Of a DNA stretch of 64,000 bases, positions 26,153 through 37,596 are shown in pieces; positions within the stretch are counted from its first letter, which is position 1, and the number at the start of each line of letters is the position of its first letter. The stretch comes from Gossypium raimondii. Taxonomy: Eukaryota; Streptophyta; Magnoliopsida; Malvales; Malvaceae. The translations under genes and the position numbers were made by a program. The DNA lies in the NCBI RefSeq assembly GCF_025698545.1, contig NC_068566.1, positions 45,797,192 to 45,861,191 on the forward strand. Direction: 5' to 3'. Below the pieces are notes generated by a model that saw only the letters and a program-made list of their open reading frames with translations, did not search any database and was not told the origin of the DNA.

Positions 26153-26688
26153 GGGTAAAATTATATCCAAAGTCACTAAACTATTAGTAAGTTTACATTT
26201 TGGTCACTTAACTTCAAAAAGTTATAAAACATCACTGAACTATTCAAAAGTAGTTATTTTAGTCACTAAATTGTTATGTTGTTTTTTTCAAAAAAAAAAA
26301 ATTGGCTAGCGAGCTTCAAGGGACGATTCGACGATTGGTGTGGTGAATTAATACCCATTGACAAGTAGAAGAACATACCTTAAATCTAAGTTGATTTGAT
26401 GGTCAATGTCGGAGATCGGAGAAAAAACTGTTTGAATTTTAATTCGTAGATTCGTGAGGTTCAAAGTTGTTTCATAAAAAAAATGAACTATAGAAGAAAA
26501 TGGGGATGAGAGCTTCTGACTGGAGTAGGCAGTATGAACAAAGAAAGCCATACAATAATAATTTTAACAGCCCAGTAACTTAAATAAAACTAATTGAATA
26601 ATTCAATGATCGTTTTGTAACTTTTTGAAGTTAACCAATTAAAATATAGACTTACTAATTATTTAGTAAATTTGATTGTTGTTTTCCC
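26153..26688. mobile_element. Short MULE-like element, copy 1
   Basis: The element starts GGGTAAAATTATA and ends TTTTCCC, with long imperfect inverted arms that pair TTAACTTCAAAAAGTTATAA with its reverse copy near the right end. It is flanked by AAAAATAAA (26144-26152) and AAAAGTAAA (26689-26697), a 9-bp target duplication with one mismatch, as expected for Mutator-like elements. The interior is related to copies at 36760-37264 and 55461-56034 and contains, on the minus strand, a conserved AAGGTATGTTC splice-donor-like site at about 26371-26381. Confidence 0.7.
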
Positions 26689-26699
26689 AAAAGTAAAAA

Positions 26700-27455
26700 A
26701 AAAAAAAAAAATTCCCCTCTCTACTCTCTTTTGTTTTAATTGATTGTTAACATTAACTGATTGATTAAGAAAATAAATTAAAGTGTGTTTGTGTGGGACA
26801 AGGATATTAAAATATGAATGTATATCTATATCAAACATTGCAATAAAAAGAACTGCATGAACTAAAATATATGCATCATGAATGCATGTCTGAAATCTTA
26901 CTTTAGTTGACAACTGCTTTTAAAATGATTTTTAAAGGAAAATGAAAGCAGCTTCAAATTTTGTAGCAGGGTTGTCCAGTTTCAATGGTGAGTGAACACT
27001 ATTAAGTATAAGTGTTTATGCATCGAGTTAGTCTAATCATGATATTAACATGTTTTATTTTTGTTTGAAATTTGACCTAAAATATGAGTCTATTATTTTG
27101 TTTATATTTGTCAAAGACTAACTTAAGCCCATTCTAAACCCGCTAGTATTATCTTTTAAATTTTTTTTAAAAAATATTTATCTTATTTTAATATTTAATA
27201 ATTTTATATTTTTTATTAATTTTTTTATATAGTTATCTTAACATTATTTTAATGTTTATATTAGAGTAATTATATATTTAGTATAAGTTTATTTTTTTAA
27301 TGTGTTCTAAATTACGTAATATATAAAAATAACATAATATAAAGTATTATAAACTTAACAATAGGTTAGGCCGAGCTCGCGCCTTGAATGTTCAAGTATG
27401 AGCCCGGCCCATGAACAATTTTAGTATCTAGCGTCAAGATCTAAGCATAGTTTAT
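26700..27455. other. AT-rich spacer with hAT-like end remnant
   Basis: At about 27360-27425 the sequence AGCCCGGCCCATGAACAATTT, read in reverse, resembles the left end of the repeat at 31864. This marks a decayed relative of that element. The rest is simple AT-rich DNA. Confidence 0.4.
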
Positions 27456-27458
27456 AAT

Positions 27459-27986
27459 GGTTAAATTCTGCTATTAGTCCTTGTAATTTGCAAAAGTTAT
27501 AGATTTAATCCCTATGCTTAAACTTCATCAATTTTAGACTTTGCATTTTTCAAATTAGTCAATTTTATTCCTATACTTTTTAAAAATTTTGAAATTTTAG
27601 TCTTGACCCAAATAATAGTAGTTAAACTCCTTTAGCTAAATTCAATTTCTTGTACTATGCATACAATTGTAGATTTAGTCCATGTTCTCCAATTGGATCG
27701 TTCTAAGTCCCAATACTTTTTGAATTTTATAATATTAGTCTTGACATAAATGACCGTCGTTAATCCATTAACTGAATTTTTAGTGAGTAATATGTAGAAA
27801 TGATAAGCTGACATAGCATTACATGTATTAATAACACATTTGCCGCTTTAGATTCTAGGAATAGAAAAACTTACATGAATGATTTTAACAGTTACCCTTT
27901 GGTGAGGGCTGAAATTTTAAAATTTGAAAAGTAGGACTAAATCCACATGTTTCACAAAGTATAAGGACTAATAATAGAATTTAGCC
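27459..27986. mobile_element. Non-autonomous inverted-repeat element
   Basis: The ends are inverted copies: GGTTAAATTCTGCTATTAGT on the left and, reversed, GGCTAAATTCTATTATTAGT on the right. The arms continue with related ATTTAGTC-rich sequence. No convincing target duplication was found, so the superfamily is left open; the terminal pattern is common in plant MULE-like MITEs. Confidence 0.55.
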
Positions 27987-27989
27987 ATA

Positions 27990-29285
27990 AAACTAAAGTG
28001 ATTTTTCACACTTTCATAATTTCTTTTGTACAATTAATATTTTAACAATTCAATCATAATATTCCATTTTCATTTACACATATCATGCATGTCACATTTG
28101 CAGTAAAATAAAAATTTATAACTATGTCTTATGTAAAAAAAAATTCTAACCATTAAATATATGAGAAAATATCTAGTATATTGTCAATGGAGTTTTTAGA
28201 CGTCACAAGCATGATCAAGAGATTGACAAGTGTCCTATATAAGTATAGTATAATATTAAAAAATAAATATTTTAAAAAAGAGACATGATAATTTTTAAAA
28301 CTGCTCGTGAAATAAAAAATACACTATCAAGATACCAAATACTAATTCTAAATATATTAATATAAATAATATTTAAATTAATATTAATAAATTCAAAATT
28401 TAATTATTAAACTATTTATTTACAAAAGATTATGAAAATATATAAAATTAGTTTAGTTTTACAATGATGTACATAAGTCAATTATGATTCATATAATATA
28501 TAAGATAATTATGTTTTAGGTATATGATGAAGTAAATAATTATTATTGTGATATACATATTATTGTGTTTTATTTCCCAACTTGAAATGGGGTATAAAGT
28601 TTGGACTTTAATAAGCCCAATTGCAATCATTTTGGACTTTAATAAGCCCAACTTGAGAGGGGCAGACTGGGACTTTGCCCTCCCTCAAAAGCAAAATTAT
28701 TATATGACCCTCTATTAAATGGTTAAATTATATTTTGATCCTCAAAAATGAAAGAAATTACATTTAATTCTTTCAAAATGATGAATTTAAAAGAGGGTAA
28801 ACTACACCCATAATCACTTTAAAATAGAGTTTGTCTTATTTTGATTACTCTAATTTTTTTATTAATTTAGTCACTCTAATTAAAATAAATAAATGAATTA
28901 ATATTCATTATTTTATAAAAAATGTTTTAAGTAATTTCTTTGATCTAATTGATGTTTAATTGACTTGTAATACTAATTTCTTTAGAAATATTCTTTAAGC
29001 ATGAATGAAATAAATCATGAAAGTCGAAAATTTCAACTCAATCACTATTTACTATAATATAATGGTTAAAATATATTATACTTCTCTGTACTTTTCGTAA
29101 TTTTAGAATTTAGTTCTTGTACTTTTATTTTAAGATTCGACTAATTGGACCATTTAATATTTCACACCATTTTAATTTTTTTTTTATCTCCTAGTGCTTT
29201 TTTTTACGGTGTCATGCCATGTCAGGATGAATCAACAATTGAGGTGTCATGCCACGTCAGAGAAAATGTTGATCGTCAATTGACT
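27990..29285. other. AT-rich spacer with dispersed repeat
   Basis: About 28000-28160 resembles the family at 9285-9620. A short direct repeat, TTTGGACTTTAATAAGCCCA, occurs twice at about 28600 and 28632. No gene is seen. Confidence 0.4.
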
Positions 29286-29294
29286 AATGGTTTC

Positions 29295-30542
29295 TAGGGG
29301 TGAGCATTCGATCGAATCGAATCGAATCGAAAATTTTCGAGTTAATCGAGTTTTCGAATCTCATTTTATCATCCTAACTTTATTTGAAGTTTTCTCGAAT
29401 CGAGTCGAGTGAGATGGAATTCGAATCGAATCGAATCGAATATATTTGTTCGAGTTAAATTTTAAAAAAAAAATTTGGGTCCTTGTAACCATTGTCACCC
29501 ATCGTAATAAAATTTGTCCACCTTAATCAAATTTTTATTAACTTTCATCACCTCATAATTTATTTATTAATTTTTATATCTTGGTTAGCTTATTTGTTTG
29601 CTTAGTTGTTTCAATTATCTTCGGATTCTTGTCACTATGTATTTTGGAATTAAAATATATTAAGTATAAAAATATGATTTTTAATAAAATTTATTTTAAA
29701 AATAAAATTTGAAATTGATACCAATATAAAATTTTAACACGAATATTTTATGGCATAATTAAGAATTCAATTTTAATATAAATATTCAATATGACTAAAC
29801 AAGTCAATAATATAAATAATATAAAATGTGAAATTTAATTTAATAATATAAATAGTATATATAAATAAAATTATTACTATTTATGTTTAGTGATTTTTTT
29901 TGGATAATTTTGATTTTTTATTTGAGAGTAAAGGGTGAGAAGTAAAAGTTTAGGGGGAAAATAAAAAGTTTTGGGGAATAAAAGTTTGAGGGAAAGTAAA
30001 TAGGGGGAGTAAAATTTTGGAGGGAAAATATTAAAAAAAATTGGAGGGGGGAGGGTTTGGGGTAGATGGGAGGTGGGATGGGAAGAGAATAAAAGTTTTA
30101 GGGGAAAAGTGGGAGGGAGTAAAAATTTTGGGGGAAAATAAAAAGTTTTGAGGGTTTTTGAGAGTAAAATTTTGAAAAAAAAAATGAATGGAAGAGTAAA
30201 ATTTTGGTGGGAAATGGATTTTGGGTAGATTGGGGGGTTGGGAGGGGAGGGGAGTAAAAGTTTTGGGGAAAAAGTGAGAAGGAGTAAAAGTTTTGAGGGA
30301 AAAGTAAAAAAGTTTGGGAGTTTAGGGTAAAACTGTAAAATATTATAGTTTGATATTCGAATTATTCGAATTATTCGAGTTATTCGAATTCGAAAACTCA
30401 ACTCGATTCGAACTCGAAATTCGAAAAAAAAAATTCGAGTTGATTCGAATAACTCGATTAACTCGAATAACTCGATTCGTTTAACTCGAAATTTGAATTT
30501 TTTTCGATTTTTTCGAGTCGAATCGAATTTTGCTCACCCCTA
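29295..30542. mobile_element. hAT-like non-autonomous foldback element
   Basis: The 1248-bp unit starts TAGGGGTGAGC and ends with the exact reverse complement GCTCACCCCTA. It is flanked on both sides by ATGGTTTC (29287-29294 and 30543-30550), a perfect 8-bp target duplication. An 8-bp duplication and a TAGGG-type terminus fit the hAT superfamily. Beyond the 11-bp tips, both ends are rich in repeated TCGAATCGAA and CGAGTTATTCGA motifs that fold back on each other. The middle (29878-30332) has no cytosine on the plus strand and consists of degenerate AGTAAAAGTTTTGGGG repeats. No transposase frame is present. The 174-residue minus-strand frame inside is a consequence of this base bias. Confidence 0.85.
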
Positions 30543-30550
30543 ATGGTTTC

Positions 30551-31105
30551 CATCAATTTTGGCATTATTTGAAATTTTTTGCAATGTTGTGGGTGGCATT
30601 GCATAAAAACAACGTTAAGGGTTGATGTGAAAAAACCTCGAAATGTTGAGGGTAACTTTTACAATTCTGCCTTTATTTTTAAAATTTTGAATTTTTTAAA
30701 TACAAGTAAATATTTAAACTTATTTCTTTAATAAATATACTTAAACATTAAAACATACGAATTTTTCTATAACACATTATTACATTATTACATTATTACA
30801 TTATTACCCTTTCAATATATATGTATATATAAGGATAAAATGATAATATCATATGATAAAACGAGGTGGGACGAGGCAAGCAATTATCATAATCCCTCTA
30901 TACCCATGGTTTAAAAAAAAAATCCACTTGACCCTACCCCAAATCCACTTTTCAAAAGAAAAAATTCACTCCATTTGAAACATATCAGTTTGAAATCTAT
31001 CGAATGGTTTAAATTTTGACATCCCTATCACTTGATTTAGACCATTTTTAAGAAAAAAACTCGCATATAATTAAACTTAAACAAAAAGAAAATATAAACT
31101 GAAAG

Positions 31106-31137
<32 letters not shown>

Positions 31138-31150
31138 GATCCAATTACAC
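30551..31150. other. AT-rich spacer
   Basis: No gene is seen. A short tandem run of ACATTATT units lies at about 30774-30805 and an (AT)n microsatellite at 31110-31137. Confidence 0.5.
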
Positions 31151-31152
31151 AG

Positions 31153-31485
31153 TGTAAAAATTAAAGTAGTTTTACATGCTTCCATAATCATTTATATGAT
31201 TAATATTTTAACGATCGGTCATTATATTTTATGGTCTATTTATATAGATCATGCACATCAAATTTGATGTAAATTTAAAACTTCTAACTATTTGTTTTAT
31301 GTAAAAAAATTAACCGTTGAATATATATTAATAAATAGAGTATTTTAAATCGATATAATAGAGATATTGGATCGATTCAAAATTTTACATGCAAGACAAG
31401 TACAATTATATTGATAAATTCAACAATTAAATCATTAAAATATTAATTAAATAAGTATAGAAAACTATTTTGATTTTTACATTAT
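31153..31485. mobile_element. Inverted-repeat MITE of the dispersed 330-bp family
   Basis: This is the best-preserved copy of the family also seen at 9285-9620. The left end TGTAAAAATTAAAGTAGTTTT pairs with the right end, whose reverse reads ATGTAAAAATCAAAATAG. Subterminal TTAATATTTTAACGAT pairs with ATCATTAAAATATTAA. CAATT occurs just outside both ends but the duplication length is uncertain, so no superfamily is assigned. Confidence 0.6.
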
Positions 31486-32400
31486 GCAATTGAATCTCTT
31501 CTGCATATATTTACACAAAATGATATTCCCAGCTTGAGATTCAAGAGGTTTGTAAAGTCAAAATATTTGACCCTATAAGATAAACTCCAGCCTGTAATCA
31601 TATAAATGGAAATAACATCGAATTTTTCCTTATCAAGTCAATAACAAATTATTGTGAACTTTCATTTTCCTCATTCAAAATAGAAAATTAATTTTTTTCA
31701 AAAAAAATTAGGAAAACGTGGTGGACGAATAATAAATCAAAATATAAAATTTCATTATAAATTTTTAACATATTTGATTTTTTTATACTATATTTAAAAT
31801 TATTCATAGCCTCTCGTCAATCTTTAAATAGAAAGATAATGTATTTCAGTATACTCAAACTAGACCTGTCCATGGGCTGGGTCGGGCTGGGCCCGGAAAA
31901 AATTTTGGCCCGACTCTCGGGCCCGGCCCGGCCCGGAAAAAAATTATAAGCCCGAGCCCGGCCCGACCTAACCCGTTTTTTAATAAACATTTAAAAATTA
32001 TTTTAAAAATAAATAAAAAACTAAAAATATTTTTAAAGTATTTTAAAATTAAAAAATAAATATAAAAATATATTTTTATTAAATTGAGGGGCCGTCAGGC
32101 CAAAGTGCCCATCTAACTCAAACCCAAATCCTCTTACATTGATCATAATATTGATACCAATCAAACTATATATTTCTCTATGGATATATAATCAAAATAT
32201 GAAATATATATGGAATCTCATGTGTTTTTAAGTCGATTTCTGTACAGTTTTAGAATTTGTCTTGAAAAGACAAAGAGAAGCTAAATACATTGCATGCATG
32301 ATTATGTAAGTTGAAGCCTATCATCAGACCTCACCTGATACACGAGGATTAAGAAGAAAACATAAAAGTCCATAATTATGATTAAGATTCAAAGTGTGAT
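31486..32400. mobile_element. Spacer with a truncated hAT-like repeat end at 31864-32000
   Basis: TAGACCTGTCCATGGGC at about 31863 begins a GC-rich run of repeated GGGCCCGGCCCGG and GCCCGAGCCCGG motifs, then changes abruptly to AT-rich DNA. It looks like the left end of a foldback MITE common in plant genomes; a matching right end is not seen, so the copy is truncated or decayed. No gene is present. Confidence 0.45.
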
Positions 32401-32403
32401 TTA

Positions 32404-32538
32404 GAGTGGGTTTGGATTGGCGATGTGTTTAGTGTAGAAATAGCAGTGGCGGTGAGATTAGATACTGTACCGATAGTGTAGCGTGAGACAAAAAACAAAT
32501 TAAACGCACCACACCCAATCCCCCATCCAAACTCACCC
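32404..32538. mobile_element. Tourist-like MITE, copy 1
   Basis: The 135-bp unit has ends GAGTGGGTTTGGATTGGCGA and (reversed) GGGTGAGTTTGGATGGGGGA and is flanked by TTA on both sides (32401-32403 and 32539-32541). A TTA/TWA duplication and this size fit PIF/Harbinger-derived Tourist elements. A sibling lies at 44404-44541. Confidence 0.7.
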
Positions 32539-32541
32539 TTA

Positions 32542-33283
32542 GTATCAGTTAGATATATGCACATTAAACCCAAAATGACCTAAATTTAAATTGATCGGAA
32601 CTTAAAATGATTCAATCAAATAATTCAAGAAGAACTAATTCGCAAAACTGGATAGACAAACCCAAATGACTTGAATCTAAACCCAAAAATAATCTAAATT
32701 GAAAATGACTTAAACTGGTAAAAGCACTATGAAGGTCGATGTATTAGGGGTCAGATTACATCTTGTCTCCTCTACTTAAAAAATGGACAAATTAATTCAT
32801 ATATGTTAGATAAAAAAGCAAACTAATCAATTACTTAAATTTTTTGTCCATTTTGTTGTTAAAATCTAGTCCATATACCTTAAAATTGAGGTATACGTGA
32901 TATGTCACCTATAACTATCTGATTATTTTATCCACCATGCTAATTTTTACTCGTATAAAAGAATGAATATTTTAACAAAAGAGATAAATTTATTCCTTAA
33001 TCTAACATATAAGAACTAATTTATCCCATTTTTCAATAAAAAACAAAAATAATTTAACTCATAATACAAAATCCCTTCAATAATTTTACTCCAAATATCC
33101 CTAAACCTAAATTCAAAATAAATAAATAAAATTTTAAAATAAAACCAAACCAATCCATTCTAGAATTTGCATGGTACGTACCATTTACAGGTGGTTTCCT
33201 TAGTCCACATAATTTCCTTCGCCAATCAAGCGCGTTGTTGTAAACACCTTTAGTCATCACTGAGATCAAAAATTAAAAAAAAT
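32542..33283. other. AT-rich spacer
   Basis: Nothing recognisable is seen apart from poly-A/T tracts. Confidence 0.5.
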
Positions 33284-34544
33284 GGGTAATCTATTAAAAT
33301 AATTATTTTTGTTCGACTGAAATTATATTTTATTTATTTATGTTTAAAATATTACATTTTAGTCACTTATGTTATCATGTTATAATATTTTAGTTACTGA
33401 GCCATTAATTGTCATTAACAATGTAACGGTAAGCTGACGTGACACGTTAAATCATCATTTCAAAAGAAAATTTTAGGTTAAATTATACAATTGATCCCTA
33501 TATTTTTTGAGCAATTTAATTCTTATTTTTTATATTCTTTTAACTTTTTTCCATTCTTTTCTACTTCTCCTCTGCTTTTCCTCCATTCTCCATTTATTTT
33601 AATGTAGTTTTCTATGTTTTCCATTTGTTAAAACTAGTCCCTATACTTTTTTTGAACAATTTATTTTTTTCTTTTTATTTCTTTATTTGTTAAAACCAAA
33701 TATATTTGGTTACATACTCTATGTGTAAACCCGAGACCGTTAATAAAATTGATCCTATTGAATTAATCAATATCGGTTCTTCTTTGGTATATCGTAGAAC
33801 ACCAAGCTAAAATATTCTACCAAAAATATTAATCTGCTTACCAAATTAATGCCAAGAACTAGAAACCAAGCTAACCATAATGAGATTAGAAGGGTTAACC
33901 AAATTCATGAGAATTATCTTCATTGAAATATCATGTCCAAGAAATTCTATAAAATCACCACAATAATCTATTTTGGACCCTTTGTATAGTTTCAGCTATA
34001 ACTATAATATATCATAAACCCTATTTCACAATTGTCTATAAGAAGCAAAAAACTTAAATAAAAGAATATTTATTCGGTTTTCATTGAAGATCAATACAAA
34101 ATTGTTACTCTAAGCTGAAAAATATTAAAACTAATCAAAAGGAAGATTAAGCGAGCGTATAGAAAATACCCAATACCAAAATAAAAGTATAGGGATTAGT
34201 TTTAACAAATGGAAAACATAGAAAAACTATGTTAAAAGAAATAGAGAAGAGAGAAAATAGAGAGAGAAGCAAAAGAAAATGAAAATAAAGGAAAAGAAAA
34301 AATAAATTGTTTAAAACGAAAAAGTATAGGGGCCAATTGTAGAATTTAACCTAAAATTTTTATTTAAAATGATGATTTTATTGTGTCACATCACCTTGCC
34401 ATTACATTGTTAACTAAAATTAACGGCTAAATGACTAAAATGTTACAATATAATAATATAAGTGGCTAAAATGTAATATTTCAAACATAAGTGACTAAGA
34501 TGTAACATAAGACAAATAAAAATGACTACTTTAATAGTTTACCC
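33284..34544. mobile_element. 1.26-kb foldback element upstream of the DREB1 gene
   Basis: Two arms of about 300-400 bp are inverted copies, for example TATGTTTAAAATATTACATT near 33341 against (reversed) TATGTTTGAAATATTACATT near 34480, and AGGTTAAATTATACAATTGA against AGGTTAAATTCTACAATTGG. The tips read GGGTAATCTATTAAA and (reversed) GGGTAAACTATTAAA. This terminus resembles the short MULE-like elements in the window. The flanks (AAAAAAAAT and TTTGAAAAA) do not give a clean target duplication, so the MULE assignment is tentative. The interior holds no transposase frame. Confidence 0.65.
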
Positions 34545-34893
34545 TTTGAAAAATATGCTGAAAGTCAAAAACTCGTTAAAGAACCCAACGTCTAGAACCT
34601 GGACTTAGGTAATTTGAAAGTGATTTGGGTTGCGCTTGGACTTTCCTAGTTTTCTTTGTCAACCTATTTCTTGGCTTAATCCTCCCTATGTGGAAACCGT
34701 GGACCATACATTAATTGTCCCTCTTTCTTCGTATGGGCGTCCGTGTGAAAATCGCAAGGCCGCCAGGCGTCAGCCATTCCTTAAAAACCCACACAATAAA
34801 GTTTCACTATCCTTCCCTCTTTAAGTTCCAAATCCAACTCTCATAGGTTTTTTTTTGCAGCTTAAAAAGCCCAACACAAAAGTCTTTTACTTT
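34545..34893 (+). promoter_or_regulatory. Proximal upstream region of the DREB1 gene
   Basis: Only about 350 bp of non-transposon sequence separates the foldback element from the DREB1 start codon. It includes a GC-richer part (about 34735-34775, with GGCCGCC at 34759-34765) and a CT-rich stretch (CTATCCTTCCCTCTTTAAG) that may be leader. No clear TATA box was found at standard spacing. Confidence 0.4.
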
Positions 34894-35496
34894 ATGGCGG
34901 CAGAAACGGCGGAGACACCGTCATCGTCATCCGAAGAAGTTTATTCATTAGCAACGAGTCAGCCAAAGAAACGTGCAGGGAGGAGAATATTCAAAGAGAC
35001 TCGTCATCCTATTTTCAGAGGTGTACGACAAAGGAAAGTGAACAAATGGGTATGTGAGTTACGTGAGCCTAATAAAAAAACTCGCATTTGGCTCGGTACT
35101 TATCCTACACCTGAAATGGCTGCACGAGCACATGATGTTGCTGCATTAGCGTTTAGAGGTAAAAGTGCTTGCCTTAATTTTGCTGATTCAGCTTGGAAGT
35201 TGCCTTTGCCGGCTTCAATGGATGCTATCGACATTAGACGAGCAGCTGTGGAGGCGGCCGAAGCGTTTAGGCCTAAAGAATCGGAGGAACCTTTGGGGGG
35301 CGGTGGCACAAGGCAGGGAAGTGTGGAGGCTTGTTCGAGTGGCGTCGAGGTTAACTTTGTGGATGAAGAAGCAATGTTCGACATGCCGAACTTGCTTGCT
35401 AGCATGGCTGAAGGGCTTTTACTTTCTCCACCTAGGAGTACTAATCGGGATGATGATGATGATAGTGATATCGATGTTTCCTTGTGGAGTTACTGA
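34894..35496 (+). CDS. DREB1: DREB1/CBF-type AP2 transcription factor
   Basis: This complete intronless gene encodes 200 residues from the ATG at 34894; upstream codons in frame have no ATG and are probably leader. The CBF signatures flank the AP2 domain: [16 protein letters not shown] at residues 24-39 and DSAWK at 98-102 (usual DSAWR). The AP2 domain spans about 40-97 and contains [18 protein letters not shown] (51-68), with Val53 and Glu58 at the DREB specificity positions. The turn reads RQRKVNKW rather than the RRRNSGKW of Arabidopsis CBF1-3, as in the NNNKW-type woody-plant DREB1 variants I recall. The tail has [18 protein letters not shown], an Asp run and terminal LWSY. CBF proteins bind DRE/CRT (A/GCCGAC) sites and drive cold and drought response genes. 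The paralog at 17339 lies 17 kb upstream in the same orientation. Confidence 0.94.
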   Translation: MAAETAETPSSSSEEVYSLATSQPKKRAGRRIFKETRHPIFRGVRQRKVNKWVCELREPNKKTRIWLGTYPTPEMAARAHDVAALAFRGKSACLNFADSAWKLPLPASMDAIDIRRAAVEAAEAFRPKESEEPLGGGGTRQGSVEACSSGVEVNFVDEEAMFDMPNLLASMAEGLLLSPPRSTNRDDDDDSDIDVSLWSY

Positions 35497-35499
35497 TTT

Positions 35500-36755
35500 T
35501 TTATTCAGTAATGTAATCTTTTACAAAATTAATATTAAAAAATAATTAAAAAATTATTTACGAACATAAATCGTTTCTAACAATTATTAATTTAAAAAAA
35601 TATTACTGGTTAAAACCAGCTCTCAGCTGGGTTCTTCTGGTTAAAGTCATTGTAATCTGATTTCAAAGGCATATCTCCTTCCTAAAACTGGTCTTCAAAG
35701 CTACATCAACGCATTCCATTTCCTAAAACAAGCACGTAAAAAAATAAAACTCAGAATCTAAAAACAACCCACCACAAGCCAATATCTTTACAAAAACTGA
35801 ATACCTTAAGGGAAGAGGATAATAGCAAAGGGGTGGTAGAAGCTAGAGGAGGAAATTTGAAGAAGAAAGGAAGGTGGTAAGTTTGGTAAAGCATTGAATG
35901 ATGATAGAAAGCATCCATGGTTCCTTTGATTCCTTGTTTTATCTCTCTATCTCTTTGATTCTTTTCTTTTCTTATCTCATTTTTATAGGGGATACAGAAA
36001 AGGATTAATTTATGGACATTGTATTAAAATTTTCACCTGAGTGCTGGCTTTAACTAGTAATTTTTTAAAAGATTAAAGTGGCATGCCTCGCAGACCCTTA
36101 GCACCCCTAAAATTCTTTTCATTTCTTTTTATGGTGTATTCTTATATTTTTATGGGTATTGTCAACTAGTAATAGGATGTTGAAATTTAAGTCAACTAGT
36201 TAAGGGCATGTACTTCGAGAAGTTTTAGGCTCTCTGTTTTTCAATGACAACCACACATTCTTTTGTTGGTATTCAATTATTAATGGCTAAATTGTCGGAT
36301 GGGTACAATAATTTGAAGCGTGAATTAGTCTCTTTATTGTAGAAGTATGCAATTTAAGTCATGTACAATTTTTTTTATACAAATTCCTATAAATTTAATT
36401 TTGAATTAAAGGGGTCGATTGAACTTCAACTTAGTTGGTACTATTGCTATGGCAACAACAAGAAGGGCATGAGTTCGAGTACGCTTAAGTGTATTTTTCT
36501 TCCAATTTAAGGGGAAAAAAATTGAAAGGAATAAAACTTTAAATAGTGGTAAGCTTTGATGTTAAACAGCGCGAACATTTGATAACATTAGGGATTAGAG
36601 TGGGCCAAAAATCTTTAAGGGCTAAAGTGAGAAAAATGATATACTTTAGGGACTAAAGTGTGCATTGAGCCTTATTTATAATTTTACATATTTGTTTTAA
36701 AATTAAATGAATAAGGATTAAATTGCTCATTTATAAATTAGAAGAACTAATTTTA
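35500..36755. other. 3' flank of DREB1 and spacer with a SINE-like unit
   Basis: No gene is seen. AATTAAA and AATAATTAAA motifs just after the stop codon could serve as polyadenylation signals. The SINE-like unit is listed separately. Confidence 0.45.
36425..36540 (+). mobile_element. SINE-like unit with tRNA-type boxes
   Basis: An A-box-like CTTAGTTGGTACTA (about 36430) is followed 25-30 bp later by a B-box-like GAGTTCGAGTAC (36471-36482), the internal promoter arrangement of tRNA-derived SINEs. The similar phrase TTGGTA...GGTTCGAGT is frequent in Malvaceae repeats as I recall. The 3' end is A-rich. Length and duplication are not resolved. Confidence 0.45.
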
Positions 36756-36759
36756 CACA

Positions 36760-37264
36760 TTTGTTTTGGTCACTCAATTTCAAAAAGATAAAAATTGGTC
36801 AATAAACTATTCAAAGTTTTTCATTTAAGTCATTGAATTATTCAAAAGTTTAGGCTGTTAAGTTTGTTTTTGTTTTTTTTTTAAAGTTTGGTTAACAAGC
36901 TCCAAGTGACATTTGACGACTAGTACCCATCAATGAGTAAAAGAACAAACCTTAGATTCAAGTCGATCTGGCGATCAATATTGGAGATCAAAGAAGAAAT
37001 TTGTTTGAGTTTTGGTTCGTAAATTCATGATGCTAAAAGTTGTTTTAGAAAAAAATTGAATTGTAGAAGAGAAGAAAAACTTTCAATTGGTGCAAGAGGT
37101 GTAAACAAAGAAGGCCATACAACATCAATTTTAACAAGCCAGTGACTTAAATGGAAACTTCCGAATAGTATTCGATGACTATTTTATAACTTTTTAAAGT
37201 TGAATAACCAAAATATAAATTTATAAAAAAAAATATAGACATTGAATACTTATAAAATCAACCC
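36760..37264. mobile_element. Short MULE-like element, copy 2 (left end truncated)
   Basis: The sequence is related over about 480 bp to the elements at 26153-26688 and 55461-56034, including TTTCAAAAAGATAAAA near the left, the interior TGGCGATCAATATTGGAGAT and the right arm ACTTTTTAAAGTTGAAT. The GGGTAAA left tip is missing, so the copy is truncated. The right end reads ATCAACCC at about 37257-37264. Confidence 0.55.
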
Positions 37265-37596
37265 ATTATTTCAAAATTCGAACAAATTAAAGATCATACA
37301 AAGACAACATTAAACTAATGAAACGCACTAGGTTGAGAACTTTCATTATCACATGAAGCTTTATGTTAAGAATATTCACGCGGAAACCTTAAACACACAT
37401 TCTTATAACATCCTGAATCCTTAACTTGTTCATAATCGAACCAAATCCATCTCTGTTGATTCAATGAATAAACCTCGGCATACGATTCATAAATCCTCCA
37501 TTCACAAAGATTAACCTTGTTTTGTAAACAATCATAGCTGTTTTTGTAGGCAACAAATGAACCATTGGTCGTGCTACAGTAGTATATAGTGTCGGG

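Noticed and set aside
29877..30401. 174-residue minus-strand open frame with Pro/Phe/Leu-rich repeats
   Set aside because: It lies in the C-free interior of the hAT-like element; lack of C on one strand removes most stop codons and produces the repetitive peptide. No domain is present.
34855..34893. Longer N-terminus for the DREB1 protein starting at 34855
   Set aside because: The codon there is TTG, not ATG, and the added residues have no likeness to CBF proteins; the ATG at 34894 gives a typical start.
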